Positions 11,841 to 32,865 are shown, counted from the stretch's first letter. The stretch is DNA of 64,000 bases from Amoebidium appalachense (GCA_963693365.1 CAVNZM010000014.1:5580001-5644000); one strand, 5' to 3'. The notes: generated by a model not told the origin, from the sequence alone. A program made the numbers and translations.

Positions 11841-12724
11841 GTGCATGTGCCTGCGTCCTTTTGCGATGTGTACGCATGACGGGTGTTCACATGCACAAAG
11901 AAAGAGTGGCTAGTAACACATATTGTCAAAAACACACACAATCCCGTGGTGGTCAACTCGTTTGCCTCAAGGCACTGTCACGGATGGACACTCTCGTGCT
12001 TGCAGCCTTAGTGGTAGGTCTTTATTATCAGGACCATGTCCTATCATGTCTACAATCCAATGTTTCTTGTTATTAAACTTTACTCTATTTACGTAAACGG
12101 TTGTTTTGTGTGCTTACGTATACAAAGGTGCTCTGGTCGTGAGTGTTATGCAGGAATATAGGAGAAGGTATGGGGAACCGCGTATACCGGTATCACCATA
12201 ACATCAAGAAACATGTCTACAATCCCATGTGACGAACGTTTAAGCAAAGCTATCCTATCCAACCCAACTGTGTTATCCCCTTGAATCCGACTGACAAACC
12301 CAGATCAATCGGTTCTAGTAGTCACAGCGTAGTGCACACAGGTGGCCAAGTGTACTGTTGGACCTGTGCCCCCCCCCCCCCCCCCCCCCTTCTCTCGGGG
12401 ATGACGGACAAGAGAAAACCCAAAGAGAAACCATGCACGAGATAGCCTTGAGAGGAGAGGACACAAACCATCTGAACAACAAGCATGCAGAACATGCAAG
12501 CCCAACTGCATCAGTACTACAGACTGGGTGGTGCAGCAGGCCTTGAGCGCAGCAGCCGATCCGGAATGTCCTCCTTCTTGTGTTCCGCTACCCACAGCGG
12601 CTTGCCCTGTGACCATGTGACGGTCGCGCCCCCAGTCTTGGAAACTGTGAAGACGAATTCTATATCAGGCAAGACTCTCAGTAATACTCGGGGGGGGGGG
12701 GGGTCGGTAATCACTTGCAAGCAA
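11839..12724. other. Stretch without a recognised gene
   Basis: Mostly unique sequence with one C-run (12368-12390) and one G-run (about 12690-12703). None of the frames of up to ~110 codons shows a recognisable domain. AATAAA-like signals are absent. Confidence 0.55.
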
Positions 12725-12796
12725 TCACCTCACCGACCGGCCATAACCTAGGGGCCTCCAACTTCTCCCTCTGTCGATAGCTGTATGTGTCGTAGT

Positions 12797-12878
<82 letters not shown>

Positions 12879-12897
12879 TGGGAGGAGAAGTTAAGGA

Positions 12898-13005
12898 TAG
12901 AAAGGTGCAAAGGTATAAAGGTGTAAAGGTATAAAGGTACAAAGGTATAGAGGTACAAAGGTATAAAGGTGTAAAGGTATAAGGTAGAGTTGTAGATAAG
13001 TAGAA
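12898..13005 (+). repeat. 8-bp minisatellite, unit AAGGTRYA
   Basis: About a dozen consecutive units (AAGGTGCA, AAGGTATA, AAGGTGTA, AAGGTACA). The same array returns at about 13737-13815, 14595-14745, 15317-15475 and 17205-17345. It is always placed after a G-run and before an AGAGTTGTA motif, so it is a fixed part of the larger satellite unit. Confidence 0.88.
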
Positions 13006-13979
13006 AGTAGCAAGGGATCAGGAAAATGGCACAAGATGATACGGGGCTGAATGTCGTGTTGGTGTGTTGTGTCGCATGCGTTCATGTGCGCACACCGTGT
13101 TTGTGCTCTTGAAGGTGGGAGGGGGGTAGGGGGGGTTTGAATGCGTCAAAAAGTACGAAGTACACAAGAACAAACGGATAACACGATGCAGAATGCAAAG
13201 AAGAAATGATAAATATCGAAGAAGAGGGGGGGAGGGGGGGAGGTGAGAACCATAGGAGACGTATAGGGTAGAAAGGTACAAAGGTGGGAAAGGTAGAACA
13301 GATTATGTGTGTGTGTGCTTGTGTGCGATGTGCACGTGTGAGTGTGTGAGGGATTCGGGGAGGGGGGGGTGTACTCACCGACCGGCCATAACCTAGGGGC
13401 CTTTAACATCTCCCTCTGTCGATAGCTGTAGGTGTCGTACCTGTGTGTGTGAGTGTGAGTGTGAGTGTGAGTGTGAGTGTGAGTGTGAGTGTGAGTGTGA
13501 GTGAGTGTGAGTGAGTGAGTGAGTGTGTGTGTGTGTGTGTATGTGTGAGTGAGTGAGTGAGTGTGTGTGTGTGTGTGTGTGTCGCTGCCCGCAAGATCAT
13601 GTGTCGTGTGCGATGAGAGGAGTAGATGGAGAGAGGGGAGAGAAGTTATGATAAATATTGAACGAGGACCGGGTATGTGTATGTGTGTGTGTGTGTGTGG
13701 AAGGAGACGTAAAGGGATGGAAATGCATAAAGGTATTAAGGTGTAAAGGTATAAAGCGTACAAAGGTGTAAAGGTATAAAAGTGTAAAGGTGCAAAGATA
13801 CAAAGGTATAAAGGTAGAGTTGTAGATAGGTAGGAAAGTAGCAAGGGAGCAAGTAGGGAAAAGGCACAAGAGGAGATGGGGCAGTATGTCGTGTGCATGT
13901 ACGCACACAGTGTTTATGCCTTTGGGAGGAGGGAGGGGGAAGAAAGGAAAGAAGAAATGATAAATATTGAAACAGAGGG

Positions 13980-14019
<40 letters not shown>

Positions 14020-14245
14020 GGACATCCATCATAGGGCACGTAAAGGATAGAAAGGTACAAAGATGGAAAGGTAGAACAGATTTTGTATGCGCGTGTCCGT
14101 GTGTGAGATGTGCACGTGTGTGTGCGAGGGTATTGGGGGAGGGGGGGGGGGGTCTAATTGCTTGCAAGCAATCACCTCACACCGACCGGCCATAACCTAG
14201 GGGCCTCCAACTTCTCCCTCTGGCGATAGCTGTATGTGTTGTAGC

Positions 14246-14311
<66 letters not shown>

Positions 14312-14424
14312 CTGTTTGTGGCTGCTCGCAAGATCGTATGTGGTGTGCGATGGAAGGTGTGGGTAGAGAGGGGGGAGAGATGTTATGATAAATATTGAAC
14401 GAGGAACGGGTATGTGTACACACA

Positions 14425-14492
<68 letters not shown>

Positions 14493-14528
14493 TGTGTGTG
14501 TGTCTGTGTGTGTGCGTGTGTGTTGGGT

Positions 14529-14563
<35 letters not shown>

Positions 14564-14786
14564 GAGGGTAGGGGTGGTAGGAGACATAGAGGATAGAAAG
14601 GTGCAAAGGTATAAAGGTACAAAGGTCTAAAGTAACAAAGGTATAAAGGTATTATGGTCTAAAGTAACAAAGGTACAAAGGTGTAAAGGTACAAAGGTAC
14701 TAAAGTATAAAGGTACAAAGGTGTAAAGGTAGGTATAATGGTAGAGTTGTATGTAAAACGTTGAAAAGAAGCAAGGGAGCAGGAAA

Positions 14787-14830
<44 letters not shown>

Positions 14831-14903
14831 TTGTGTGTGTGTGTGTGTGTGTGTGCGTGTGTGTTGGGTGGAGGGGGGGTGGGGGGGGGGGGGTAGGGGG
14901 GGG

Positions 14904-15015
14904 GTTTTGAATGCGTCAAAAAGTACGAAGTACACAAGAACAAACGGATAACACGATGCAGAATGCAAGCCATACATAAAGAGTATGCATAATAAGCAGA
15001 GCCCATCCTCAGGGG
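14904..15015. repeat. Dispersed ~110-bp repeat, copy 2 of 4
   Basis: Starts TTTTGAATGCGTCAAAAAGT and ends GCAGAGCCCATCCTC. A partial copy lies at about 13133-13199. A copy in reverse orientation lies at about 31012-31118, inside an intron of the esterase gene. A partial copy lies at about 36350-36410, in an intron of the MAPEG gene. It may be a small non-autonomous element; no terminal inverted repeat was identified. Confidence 0.75.
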
Positions 15016-15645
15016 GGGCCCACGTCATCCACAGTACCCGAGTTTCGACCTATTCCCCTCGTTAACGAAACCCAACTCAGATACTGTTTCACTTGAACAT
15101 GAGTAGGTCACCCGTCTTGATCAGAGACGAGCAGGGTTGCTTATGCAGGCAAGGGCAGTGGGAAAGGCCGGGGGTTAAAGTTGCAGCAGTAAGCAGAAGC
15201 AAGAAAAATATAGATAGGAACTCAGGAGACGGGGCTTCTAGGAAGCTCCCCCGTCGATACCTAAGTCGATAGGGGTAGGGGGGGGGGGGGGGTGGTAGGT
15301 GACGTAGAGGATAGAAAGGTGCAAAGGTATAAAGGTACAACGGTCTAAAGTAACAAAGGTATAAAGGTATTAAGGTTTAAAGTAACAAAGGTATAAAGGT
15401 ATTAAGGTGTAAAGGTACAAAGGTACTAAAGTATAAAGGTACAAAGGTACAAAGGTGTAAAGGTAGAGGTATAATGGTAGAGTTGTAAAACGTTGAAAAG
15501 GAGCAGGAAAATGGCACAAGATGATATGGGGCTAAATGTCGTGTTGGTGTGTCGTGTCGCATGCATTCATGTTCGCACACCGTGATTGTGCTCTTGCAGG
15601 TGGGAGGGGGGTGAGGAGGGAGAAGATAAGATAAATATCGAATGA

Positions 15646-15683
<38 letters not shown>

Positions 15684-15833
15684 TCATAGAAGACGTACAG
15701 GATAGAAAGGTACAAAGGTGGAAAGGTGGAACAGATTGTGTGTGTGTGTGTGTGTGTGTGTGCCTACGTGCACGTATAAGTGTGTGAGAGTAGGGGGGTG
15801 GGGTGGGGGGAGGGGGGAGGGGGTGGGGTGGGT

Positions 15834-15888
<55 letters not shown>

Positions 15889-15979
15889 AATGCCATTTGC
15901 CTGCAGGCGATTACATTACTGACCATAACCTAGGGGCCTTGCCTTTTCCTGCTGTCGATTGCTGTATGTGTCGTAGCCC

Positions 15980-16063
<84 letters not shown>

Positions 16064-16508
16064 GCATGCCTGCTTGTGGCTACCCAAATTATCGTGTGTG
16101 GTGTGCGAGGGGAGGTGTGAATGGAGAGGGGGGATCGGGGGGGGGGGGGGGGGGGGGGGGGGGAATGATAAATATAGAATGAGAAGCGGGTGTGTGTGCG
16201 TGGAAAGGTAGAAGAGGTTACGGATTACAGGGGGGAGAGAGTGGTTGTGTGTGTTGTGCCTTCCGTGTATGTGTGTCCGGGGGGGGGGGGGGGGGGGGGG
16301 GGGGTTCGTAAAAGAGAGCCTGTAGATGTATCCACAGAGACGGACACAACCGATGGTGTGTGTGTGTGTGGGTTTGGGGGAGGGGGAGGGGGGGGGGGGG
16401 GGGGCTGTCTGTGCATAGAAATGTGGAAAGGTTCAAGGTGGAAGAGAGAGGGGAAAAGAAGAGGGAGTTGGAGATAGCTGGGGGACGGGTGGAAAGAAGG
16501 GGGAGGCT

Positions 16509-16549
<41 letters not shown>

Positions 16550-16794
16550 TCCATCATAGGGCACGTAAAGGATAGAAAGGTACAAAGATGGAAAGGTAGA
16601 ACAGATTTTGTGTGCGTGCGTCCGTGTGTGAGATGTGCACGTGTGTGTGCGAGGGTATTGGGGGAGGGGAGGGGGGGGGGGGGGGGGGGGGGGAGGGGGG
16701 GGTCCAATTGCTTGCAAGCAATCACCTTACACCGACCGGCCATAACCTAGGGGCCTCCAACTTCTCCCTCTGTCGATAGCTGCAGTGTTGTAGC

Positions 16795-16844
<50 letters not shown>

Positions 16845-16943
16845 CCTGTTTGTGGCTGCTCGCAAGATCGTATGTGGTGTGCGATGGAAGGTGTGGGTAG
16901 AGAGGGGGGAGAGATGTTATGATAAATATTTAACGAGGAACGG

Positions 16944-16985
<42 letters not shown>

Positions 16986-17060
16986 CTGCTCGTATGTGGT
17001 GTGCGATGGAAGGTGTGGGTAGAGAGCGGGGAGAGATGTTATGATAAATATTGAACGAGG

Positions 17061-17148
<88 letters not shown>

Positions 17149-17524
17149 GGGTGGAGGGGGGGGGGGGGGGGGGGGGGGGGGGTGGTAGGAGACGTAGAGG
17201 ATAGAAAGGTGCAAAGGCATAAAGGTACGAAGGTCTAAAGTAACAAAGGTATAAAGGTATTAAGATCTAAAGTAACAAAGGTATAAAGGTATTAAGGTGT
17301 AAAGGTACTAAAGTATAAAGGTACAAAGGTGTAAAGGTAGGTATAATGGTAGAGTTGTAAAACGTTGAAAAGTAGCAAGGGAGCAGGAAAATGGCACAAG
17401 ATAATATGGGGCTGTATGTCGTTTGGTGTGTCGTGTCGCATGCATTCATGTTCGCACACCGTGATTGTGCTCTTGCAGGTGGGAGGGGGGTGAGGAGGCA
17501 GAAGATAAGATAAATATCGAATGA

Positions 17525-17565
<41 letters not shown>

Positions 17566-17806
17566 TCATAGAAGACGTACAGGATAGAAAAAAGGTACAA
17601 AGGTGGAAAGGTGGAACAGATTGTGTGTGTGTGTGTGTGTGTGTGTGCCTACGTGCACGTATAAGTGTGTGAGAGTAGGGGGAGGGGGGAGGGGGGGGGG
17701 GGGGGGGCAAATGCCAATTGCCTGCAGGCGATTGATTACCTTACTGACCAGCCATAACCTAGGGGCCTTGCCTCTTCCTGCTGTCGATTGCTGTATGTGT
17801 CGTAGC

Positions 17807-17856
<50 letters not shown>

Positions 17857-18099
17857 TGTGTGTGTGCATGCCTGCTTGTGGCTACTCAAATTATCGTGTG
17901 TGGTGTGCGAGGGGAGGTGTGAATGGCGAGGGGGGATCGGGGGGGATCCCGGGGAGGGAGGGGGGGGGGGGGGGGGGGGGGGGGGAATGATAAATATAGA
18001 ATGAGAAGCGGGTGTGTGTGCGTGGAAAGGTAGAAGAGGTTACGGATTCGAGGGGGGAGGGAGTGGTTGTGTGTGTTGTGTCTTCCGTGTATGTGTGTC

Positions 18100-18135
<36 letters not shown>

Positions 18136-18443
18136 CGTAAAAGAGAGCCTGTAGATGTATCCACAGAGACAGACACAACCGATGGTGTGTGTGTGTGTGG
18201 GTTTGGGGGAGGGGGGGGGGGGAGGGAGGGGGGGGGGAGTGGGGGACTGTCTGTGCATAGAAATGTGGAAAGGTTCAAGGTGCAAGAGAGAGGGGAAAAG
18301 AAGAGGGAGTTGGAGATAGCTGGGGGAGGGGGTGGAAAGGGGAGGAGGCTCGGCCAAATGCCTGCAAGCAAATACCTCACTGACCAGCCATAACCTAGGG
18401 GTCCCGACCTGCCCCTGCTGTCAATAGCTGTATGTGTCGTAGT

Positions 18444-18504
<61 letters not shown>

Positions 18505-18632
18505 ATGCCTTTTTGTGGCTGCCCACATGATCGTGTGTGGTGTGCGAGGGGAGGTGTGGGTGGAGAGGGGGAGGGAAGGGGGAGAAGAAATGATAAATAT
18601 TGAGTGAGAGGCGGGGAGGGGTGTGTGTGTGT

Positions 18633-18698
<66 letters not shown>

Positions 18699-19105
18699 GA
18701 TTGGAGCCGGAAAGGATTGAAAGGTACAAAATGTAAAGGTATAAAGGTAGAGTTGTATACGTGGAAGGAAGTAAGGATGCATGTGCGCACACCGGGCTTG
18801 AGCCTTGGAGAGGGTTTAGGGGGATGAACGGGGAGAAGATATGGTAAATACTGATTGAATGAGAGGGGACAAAGGGGGGCAACACGTTAGGAGATGTAAA
18901 GGATAGAAAGGTACAAAGGTGGAAAGGTAGAAGAGGTTACGGATTACAGGGGGGAGGAAGGGGGGGGGGGGGGGGGGGGTTGCATGTGTTGTGCCTTCCT
19001 TTTATGTGTGTCCGGGAAGGAGGGGGGGGGGGGGGGTTCGTAAAAGAGAGCCTGTAGATGTATCCACAGAGACAGACACAACCGATGGTGTGTGTGTGTG
19101 TGGGT

Positions 19106-19152
<47 letters not shown>

Positions 19153-19373
19153 GGGGAGGGGGGGGGGGAGGGGGAGGCTGTCTGTGCATAGAAATGTGGA
19201 CAGGTTCAAGGTGCAAGAGAGAGGGGAAAAGAAGAGGGAGTTGGAGATAGCTGGGGGAGGGGTGGAAAGGGGGGGAGGCTCGGCCAAATGCCTGCAAGCA
19301 AATACCTCACTTACCAGCCATAACCTAGGGGTCCCGACCTGCCCCTGCTGTCAATAGCTGTATGTGTCGTAGT

Positions 19374-19437
<64 letters not shown>

Positions 19438-19573
19438 CATGCCTTTTTGTGGCTGCCCACATGATCGTGTGTGGTGTGCGAGGGGAGGTGTGGGTGGAGA
19501 GGGGGAGGGAAGGGGGAGAAGAAATGATAAATATTGAGTGAGAGGCGGGGAGGGGTGTGTATGTGTGTGTGTG

Positions 19574-19606
<33 letters not shown>

Positions 19607-19958
19607 GATTGGAGCCGTAAAGGATTGAAAGGTACAAAATGTAAAGGTATAAAGGTAGAGTTGTACAAAGGTAAAAATAGCAAGGGAGAAAGGAAAAGGC
19701 ACGTGGAAGGAAGTAAGGATGCATGTGCGCACACCGGGCTTGAGCCTTGGAGAGGGGGGAGGGGGATGAACGGAGAGAAGATATGATAAATACTGATTGA
19801 ATGAGAGGGGACAAAATGGGGCAACACGTTAGGAGACGTAAAGGATAGAAAGGTACAAAGGTGGAAAGGTAGAAGAGGTTACGGATTACAGGGGGGAGGA
19901 AGGGGGGGGGGGGGGGGGTTTGCGTGTGTTGTGCCTTCCTTTTATGTGTGTCCGGGAA

Positions 19959-19994
<36 letters not shown>

Positions 19995-20215
19995 CTGTCT
20001 GTGCATAGAAACGTGGAAAGGTTCAAAGGTGGAAGAGAGAGGGGAAGAGGGAGTTGGAGATAGTTGGGGGGAGGGGGGGGGGGGGGGGGGGGGGGGAAGG
20101 GGGGAGGCTCCGCCAAATGCCTGCAAGCAATTACCTCACTGACCGACCATAACCTAGGGGTCCCGACCTGCTCCTGCTGTCAATAGCTGTATGTGTCGTA
20201 GTCCTGTGTGTGTGT

Positions 20216-20431
20216 GTGTGTGTATGTGTGTATGTGTGTGTGTGTGTGTGTGTGCGCGCGCGCGCGCGTGTGTGTGTGCTTTGTCTGCCTTTTGGTGGCT
20301 GCCCGCGTGATCGTTTGTGGTGTGCGAGGGGAAGGGTAAGTGGAGAGTTTGTGGGGGGGGGGGGGGGGGGGGGGGGGACTGGACCATAATACGGGGGGGG
20401 GGGGGGGGTCTGGGTGTTCTTTTCGGTGCTG

Positions 20432-20522
<91 letters not shown>

Positions 20523-20707
20523 TGTTCGTGTGTGGTGTGTCCGGAGAGGGGAAGGTGGGTTTGGGGAGGGGGGGGGGGGGGGGGGGGGGGAAGAGAGAGA
20601 GAGAGAGAGAGCAAAGGGATCATGGAAGAAGCACGATATCGCTGGACCATAGTACGGAAGGGGTCTGGGTGTTCTTTTCGCTGTTGGTGTGCATATATAT
20701 ATTTATA

Positions 20708-20772
<65 letters not shown>

Positions 20773-20940
20773 TGTGTGGTGTTTGTGTGTGCACGTACGA
20801 GTGCGAGTGCGAGTGAGCCTATGCCTGCACACATTTTGTGTGTATGTGGTGTGTGTGCATATGAGGTACATCGGAGCTAATGTGTTTGCGCATCTGTGTA
20901 CGTGTGGGGCCTTGATTTTTGGGTCGGTGTATATGTTTAA
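20216..20940. repeat. (GT)n/(TA)n/G-run microsatellite block with a partial duplication
   Basis: The motif GGACCATA(A/G)TACGG...TCTGGGTGTTCTTTTCG is followed by (TA)n and then long (GT)n twice, at about 20382-20520 and 20643-20770. It is a tandem duplication expanded by microsatellite growth. Confidence 0.85.
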
Positions 20941-21191
20941 GGAATGAGTGCCGTGTCCGTTTCCACGGCAATGAATGCCGAGAGGGAGAGGGGGGGGGGG
21001 GAGGTATATGCGTTAGAGAGGGGAACTTGCCGAGGCAAAGGAATTCAGAATCATATACACAAAAAACATAAAGGCAAAAACCAGTAAATAAAAATTGTTC
21101 AGGCAAGAGATACTTATATAGGACCCATTGGGAGGATGGCAGTTGAAGCAGGTAAAAGCTTAAGAGCCACGTAGAATACAAACACGGTTCA

Positions 21192-21775
21192 AAGGCAGAG
21201 TATGTGAGACATACAAATAAAACATACACCTGACGAAGGGGAGGGGGGAGGGGGGGTTATTTAGAACCCCAAAATGAAGACCAGTATAATACGCAGAAGG
21301 GGAGGGGAGGGGTGGAGAGGGGGGAGCTTAGGAAGAAGGCAGGAATGATTGCAATAGGCAGAAGAGTGGAAACGGGGGGGGGGGGGGGGGGGGGGGGGGG
21401 CAAAAGTAAAAACGTTTGCCGCGAACATGAAGACTGCAACAACTGGATGCCAGCAGTCATCAAAATCGATAACGGTTCAAAAGCAGAGTATGCGAGACAT
21501 ACAAATAAAACATACACCTGACGAAGGGGAGGGGGGAGGGGGGTTATTTAGAACCCCAAAATGAAGACCAGTATAATACGCAGAAGGGGAGGGGTGGGGT
21601 GGAGAGGGGGAGCTTAGGAAGAAGGCAGGAATGATTGCAATAGGCAGAAGAGTGGAAACGGGGGGGGGGAGGGGGGGGGGGGGGGAGGGGGGGGCAAAAG
21701 TAAAAACGTTTGCCGCGAACATGAGGACTGCAACAACTGGATGCCAGCAGTCATCAAAATCGATAACTGCTGAAC
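21192..21775. repeat. Tandem duplication, two ~290-bp units
   Basis: From CAAAGGCAGAGTATGTGAG (21190) to the sequence before 21478, and again from CAAAAGCAGAGTATGCGAG (21478) to about 21775. Both contain GACATACAAATAAAACATAC, GAACCCCAAAATGAAGACC, a G-run and GCCGCGAACATGA. The units are almost identical apart from G-run length, so the duplication is recent. It is non-coding. Confidence 0.88.
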
Positions 21776-22131
21776 GAGGGAGAAAGCGGGTGGTGGTAGC
21801 ACAAGGGAGGGGGACAGACACAAAGCAATCAGCAGCCAGAAAGAAAAGAGAAAGGATGATGGCACTTCTGTTTGAAGACTAGGCCACCAGGGCCTTCCCG
21901 GGGGGGGGGGGGGGGGGGGGGGGGGGGTTTCGAACGGTGCAAAATATACGTGGGGACGCTCGTTCGTACAGCTGTCTGGGAGAGCAGGGGTCCTCCGTGG
22001 GGATTTGTGAGGAAGAGACGAAGAGGACCAGCACAAATTTACTGTTGCGAAAAACAGGAGAAGAAGTTGGAGAATAACAAACACGAAGACAACATCAGAG
22101 AGGGAAGGAACAGAGAGAGGAGCAGGGTTAG

Positions 22132-22242
22132 GCCTCCCCCCCCCCCCCCCCCCAAGCCCCCTGCGTCTCTGGAGTACCTCATTCCCCTCCTCTTTCTCGG
22201 TGCCGTTCCCTCACTCCCTCACTCTCTCCATCTCTCTTTCTT

Positions 22243-22308
<66 letters not shown>

Positions 22309-22345
22309 CCCCCCCCCCCCCCCCCCCCCCTCCCTCCCTCCCTCA
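22132..22345. repeat. C-runs flanking a (CT)n microsatellite
   Basis: C-runs at 22137-22153 and 22307-22330 flank a (CT)n tract at about 22237-22302. Confidence 0.93.
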
Positions 22346-22380
22346 TTCCCTCTCTCCAAAACACAAAGCCAACCACATGC

Positions 22381-25064
22381 AGAGATAAGAATAAAAGAGA
22401 AGCATTACGTTTGACTTTCTCCTCTACCCTTAAAAAAGTATACACACGCACGCAGCACACACAGAGGCAACCCAGGGGACAAATATCCATTTACGCCTGC
22501 CATTACCAGGTTAACCTGTGAAACAAGCAGGAGGTATTCCCCATGAGGCACGAAATAAAAAAAAAATTGCAGACGCAGGTGCATAGGACATAACAGGCAA
22601 GTCTGAATACGCGTGGTAGATGACGATGGAGAGTGACTTGCAACAACAACAGAACCAGTTCACCATATACCAACACTCCCAAGATGCAGCCCCAAAATTA
22701 ACAGTACCTTAAAGCTGTTGCGTTAACCCGCGAAAAGAACGCCGTCCAAAACAAGGTGTGTGCTGTGTGCTGAAGAGCTCGAGACCTGCCCTGTCTGCTC
22801 CTTACTCGTTCTTTGAAGCGCATGAGCGATGTGTAAAATATGTAGACAGAAAGTCGACTTGGGAAAACCTCCGCAAGTAATATATGGAAGCATTATGGAA
22901 CCGTTATTCCTGTTTCGTTCTAATCGTCCTCGTTGTGATTACTTTGTGATAAGCAGATGTTATCGAGTTATCAGTTTTGATTGGCAAAAAAGTTTCTGCC
23001 GCTATGTCCCACAACTAGTCCCACAATCAAATCCTGCAATCGGGGTGATGGGTTGAGCCGTTTTTTTTACCTTCCTGAGCAGAAAGCCTTCCATTTTTGG
23101 TTATTTCATCTTAGCTTTTTCTAGCTAATGGTGCTGTTACTCCATTGGTGGGAATGACTACAATGGGCGACCAATCAGGTAATCCCCCCCCTTTCCACCC
23201 TTTCTCCATTTCTCCCCTCTCCGCTCTCTTGGCTCGTTCTCTTCCTTTTGCACGCTTCCCTTGACCCGGCTCGATCTCTCTTCCCGCTCTTCCTCTGACC
23301 CGATACGTTGCCCCTGCACTCCTCTGCACCTCTCTCCGCCATCCAATCACCCGCGTGCATATTCCTGCTCTTTCGCCCCGACTATCCCACATACTTCCCT
23401 GGCCAATCAACGCACAGTGGGTGTCCCTCCCCTACGTGTGTGCCTCCCCCACTACCGCTAGAGGCTGATCCATGAGATTTGCACAGGAAATCGAATTTAA
23501 GTGCTTGTCGTGAGCGTTTGGGCAAACTTTGATAAATCAAGCTTTGAAATGTTTTCCATATATGCTTCAACTATGCCTTGCACGATTGGTGGAATGAGAA
23601 CCGTCTTTTGATTTCCAGTCGCCCACAAACTCCGGAAGCAACGAAGATGCTCTACAAAAGGTCTAAGCTTGCACTATTGATAGTTCTATAGTATCTGTTT
23701 TAGCTTTCACAAGTTTATTTGTAAATATTTCTTTTATTTTATTTTAAATAGTGTACATTCAATCGCCATGTGTGAATCTGCCCGCATATGCATGCTGTTT
23801 TCCCCCCGACGCGTGGCCCGTGGGCGACGGGCCGACGGCCCGACCGTCTTACTGCCAACCCCAAGTAAGACCCCAAGGCTCCAATCAGCATCTTGAGTTG
23901 CATTGTGCGTGTAGATTATTTGATTGGATGTAACACACTACATGTAACGCGGCGGGCGGCGCGAGTACATGAATTCCTGACTTTCTATTTAGTGTGTTAT
24001 GATTGACTTGTGAACAAAGTAAAAAGGCTGTATTCATAAATGTGACTTGAGAGCTGATATGATAGCTTTTACCTAGAAATGTTCGCTTTAAATTTGGTGA
24101 CTGCACATCTTGCTCCGCGGCCGGGCCGGCCGCCGGTCCCCAGTGGACTCCCCATGATGGTGATAATCGGTGCGAGCGCGTATTTCCATTGGCTACATCA
24201 GCACCACTTTTTCGGTGTAGGGGGATTTGTTTTTCAACTTTGGTGTTTGAACAGAATATTAAGAACATCATTTATACAGCAAATTCTTCCTTATTTTCAT
24301 ATACGTATAGCTGAAATTATTTGGTAGCATATACATACATTATTACATATTTGATGTACCATATACCTGCAAAACTGAAACGAGTACTAGTGTATTTGTC
24401 GAATTTCTGATATGGAAACGCCATTTCAAATTTGAAATGTAGTGCTCCAGGGAGAATGCTGCTCGTCACGGATATCGATCCTGATTCCTGAGTTTCTCGC
24501 GGGCGAGTCGTGTCAACTTCAATTGTTTTTTGTACTTGGCAAACCTTCCGCTATCGGTACTATACTATGATAGGCAAAACAAAGTTCATAGACACGGTGA
24601 CGTTGTTCTCTATATCATATAATTTAAATCTTTCTGCCCCAGTCGTAAACCTTAGCTCTGAGAGAGCCCAGTGTTTGACCCAAAGGCTGAAACGAGAGGG
24701 GTCGCTTATGTTTACTGTGGAAACGTCCGCTTGATATTATTTTTTTTTCTTCATCATTTCAGGAGGGCAGACACGAACAAGAGGAACAAAATATATTAGA
24801 GCAGAGATGCACGCTATTTGCAATTAGTTCTTAATATACATCTCTTAACCACGTTAAAACGGTCATGCTAGATGGTCGTTCCATGCTCCAGGTGAGCATG
24901 GTAAAGAGCCGGTAACTTGGCAACACAGGTGTACGAGAGTAAAATCAAAGAACTAAGACATATACCTACTTATGTGATATTTACACTCAGCTAAACTTCA
25001 CACTCACATTTTTATTATTTTCATAAATCAGTAATAGAACCCTACGCAAGGGGATACGATTACC
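22381..25064. other. 2.7-kb gene-poor stretch upstream of the esterase gene
   Basis: Mostly unique AT-richer sequence, a pyrimidine-rich segment at 23180-23460, and small CpG-rich self-complementary patches near 23810-23860 and 24115-24145. The longest frames (under 130 codons) have no recognisable domains. The 5' end of the esterase transcript should lie in the last few hundred bases; no clear TATA box was seen. Confidence 0.55.
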
Positions 25065-32184
<7,120 letters not shown>

Positions 32185-32457
32185 CGGGGTCACTCCATTT
32201 GTGATTTTCACGCCTCTCCACTCCAGTTTGGTACTATGTACATGTCGAAGAAAAACTACCCAATCACACACTTGAAAACTGGTTTGCGATCGCATCGTGA
32301 ACGTGCATTCCAAGTGATATAGTTACCCTGACAAACGAGCAATGGAAATGATTGTCTCATATTCAACCCCTTAGCTTTTTTTTTGATCTCCTTCTTTCCT
32401 ATTCTCTCTATCCCCCCCCCCCCCCCCCCTCTCTCTCTCTCTCTCCCCCCCCCTTCC

Positions 32458-32492
<35 letters not shown>

Positions 32493-32865
32493 CCCTGTGA
32501 CCCTGCAATCAGTACTTGAATGTTCCAACTTTATTGGCAGAAACTTTGTGTACAGCTTGATGTAAATTGGATCGTTATTTCTCCGTGGGTGTTCTCTTAG
32601 CCGTTAATACTCAATTTCAGGGATGATGAAGAGTATTGTGTAGGACCGCAACCACAAAAACCACAATCATTTAGAAGTATAGCAAGTAGTAGTAAGGAGA
32701 TTTGCCCATGGGTGGGTTGGCGTGGTTGGTGGTGGTGGTGGAAGCGGGGGGAGGGGGGGGGGGGGGGGGGGGGGATAGCAGTTAATGAAATATTGCTCTT
32801 TGTGACCGAATAGATGGTCGAGCCATACATGGAAATTGCTGCGATTTGAACTTAATTTAAGGAGC
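32185..32865. other. Stretch downstream of the esterase gene
   Basis: No gene is recognised. It contains C-runs at about 32411-32429 and 32461-32489 around a (CT)n and a G-run at about 32748-32774. No AATAAA stands close to the esterase stop. Confidence 0.5.

Larger units (their letters stand above)
12725..20215. repeat. Complex satellite-like field: nine copies of a core with (TG)n, G-runs and an 8-bp minisatellite
   Basis: The core CATAACCTAGGGG occurs at about 12742, 13387, 14191, 15924, 16741, 17753, 18389, 19319 and 20148, each preceded by a CTTGCAAGCAAT- or CCTGCAAGC-like motif. Each is followed by a CGATAGCTGTATGTGTCGTAG-like block, (TG)n, a TGTGGTGTGCGA block and GATAAATATTGA. Most units then have a long G-run and arrays of the 8-mer AAGGTRYA, often with AGAGTTGTA. 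Spacing varies from about 640 to 1730 bp because (TG)n and G-runs differ in length. Two subfamilies are visible: GGCCTCCAACTTCTCC in the left part and GGTCCCGACCTGC at 18389-20148. It is non-coding; I see no open frame outside simple repeats. Confidence 0.9.

Noticed and set aside
12725-20800. Many long frames rich in His-Thr, Cys-Val, Pro or Gly
   Set aside because: All are translations of (TG)n/(CA)n and G/C-runs in the satellite field, open in several frames at once, with stops in the unique blocks.
23800-24145. GC-rich self-complementary patches as a possible structured RNA
   Set aside because: Stems are short and made of GGCC/CCGG repeats; no tRNA- or snRNA-type boxes.
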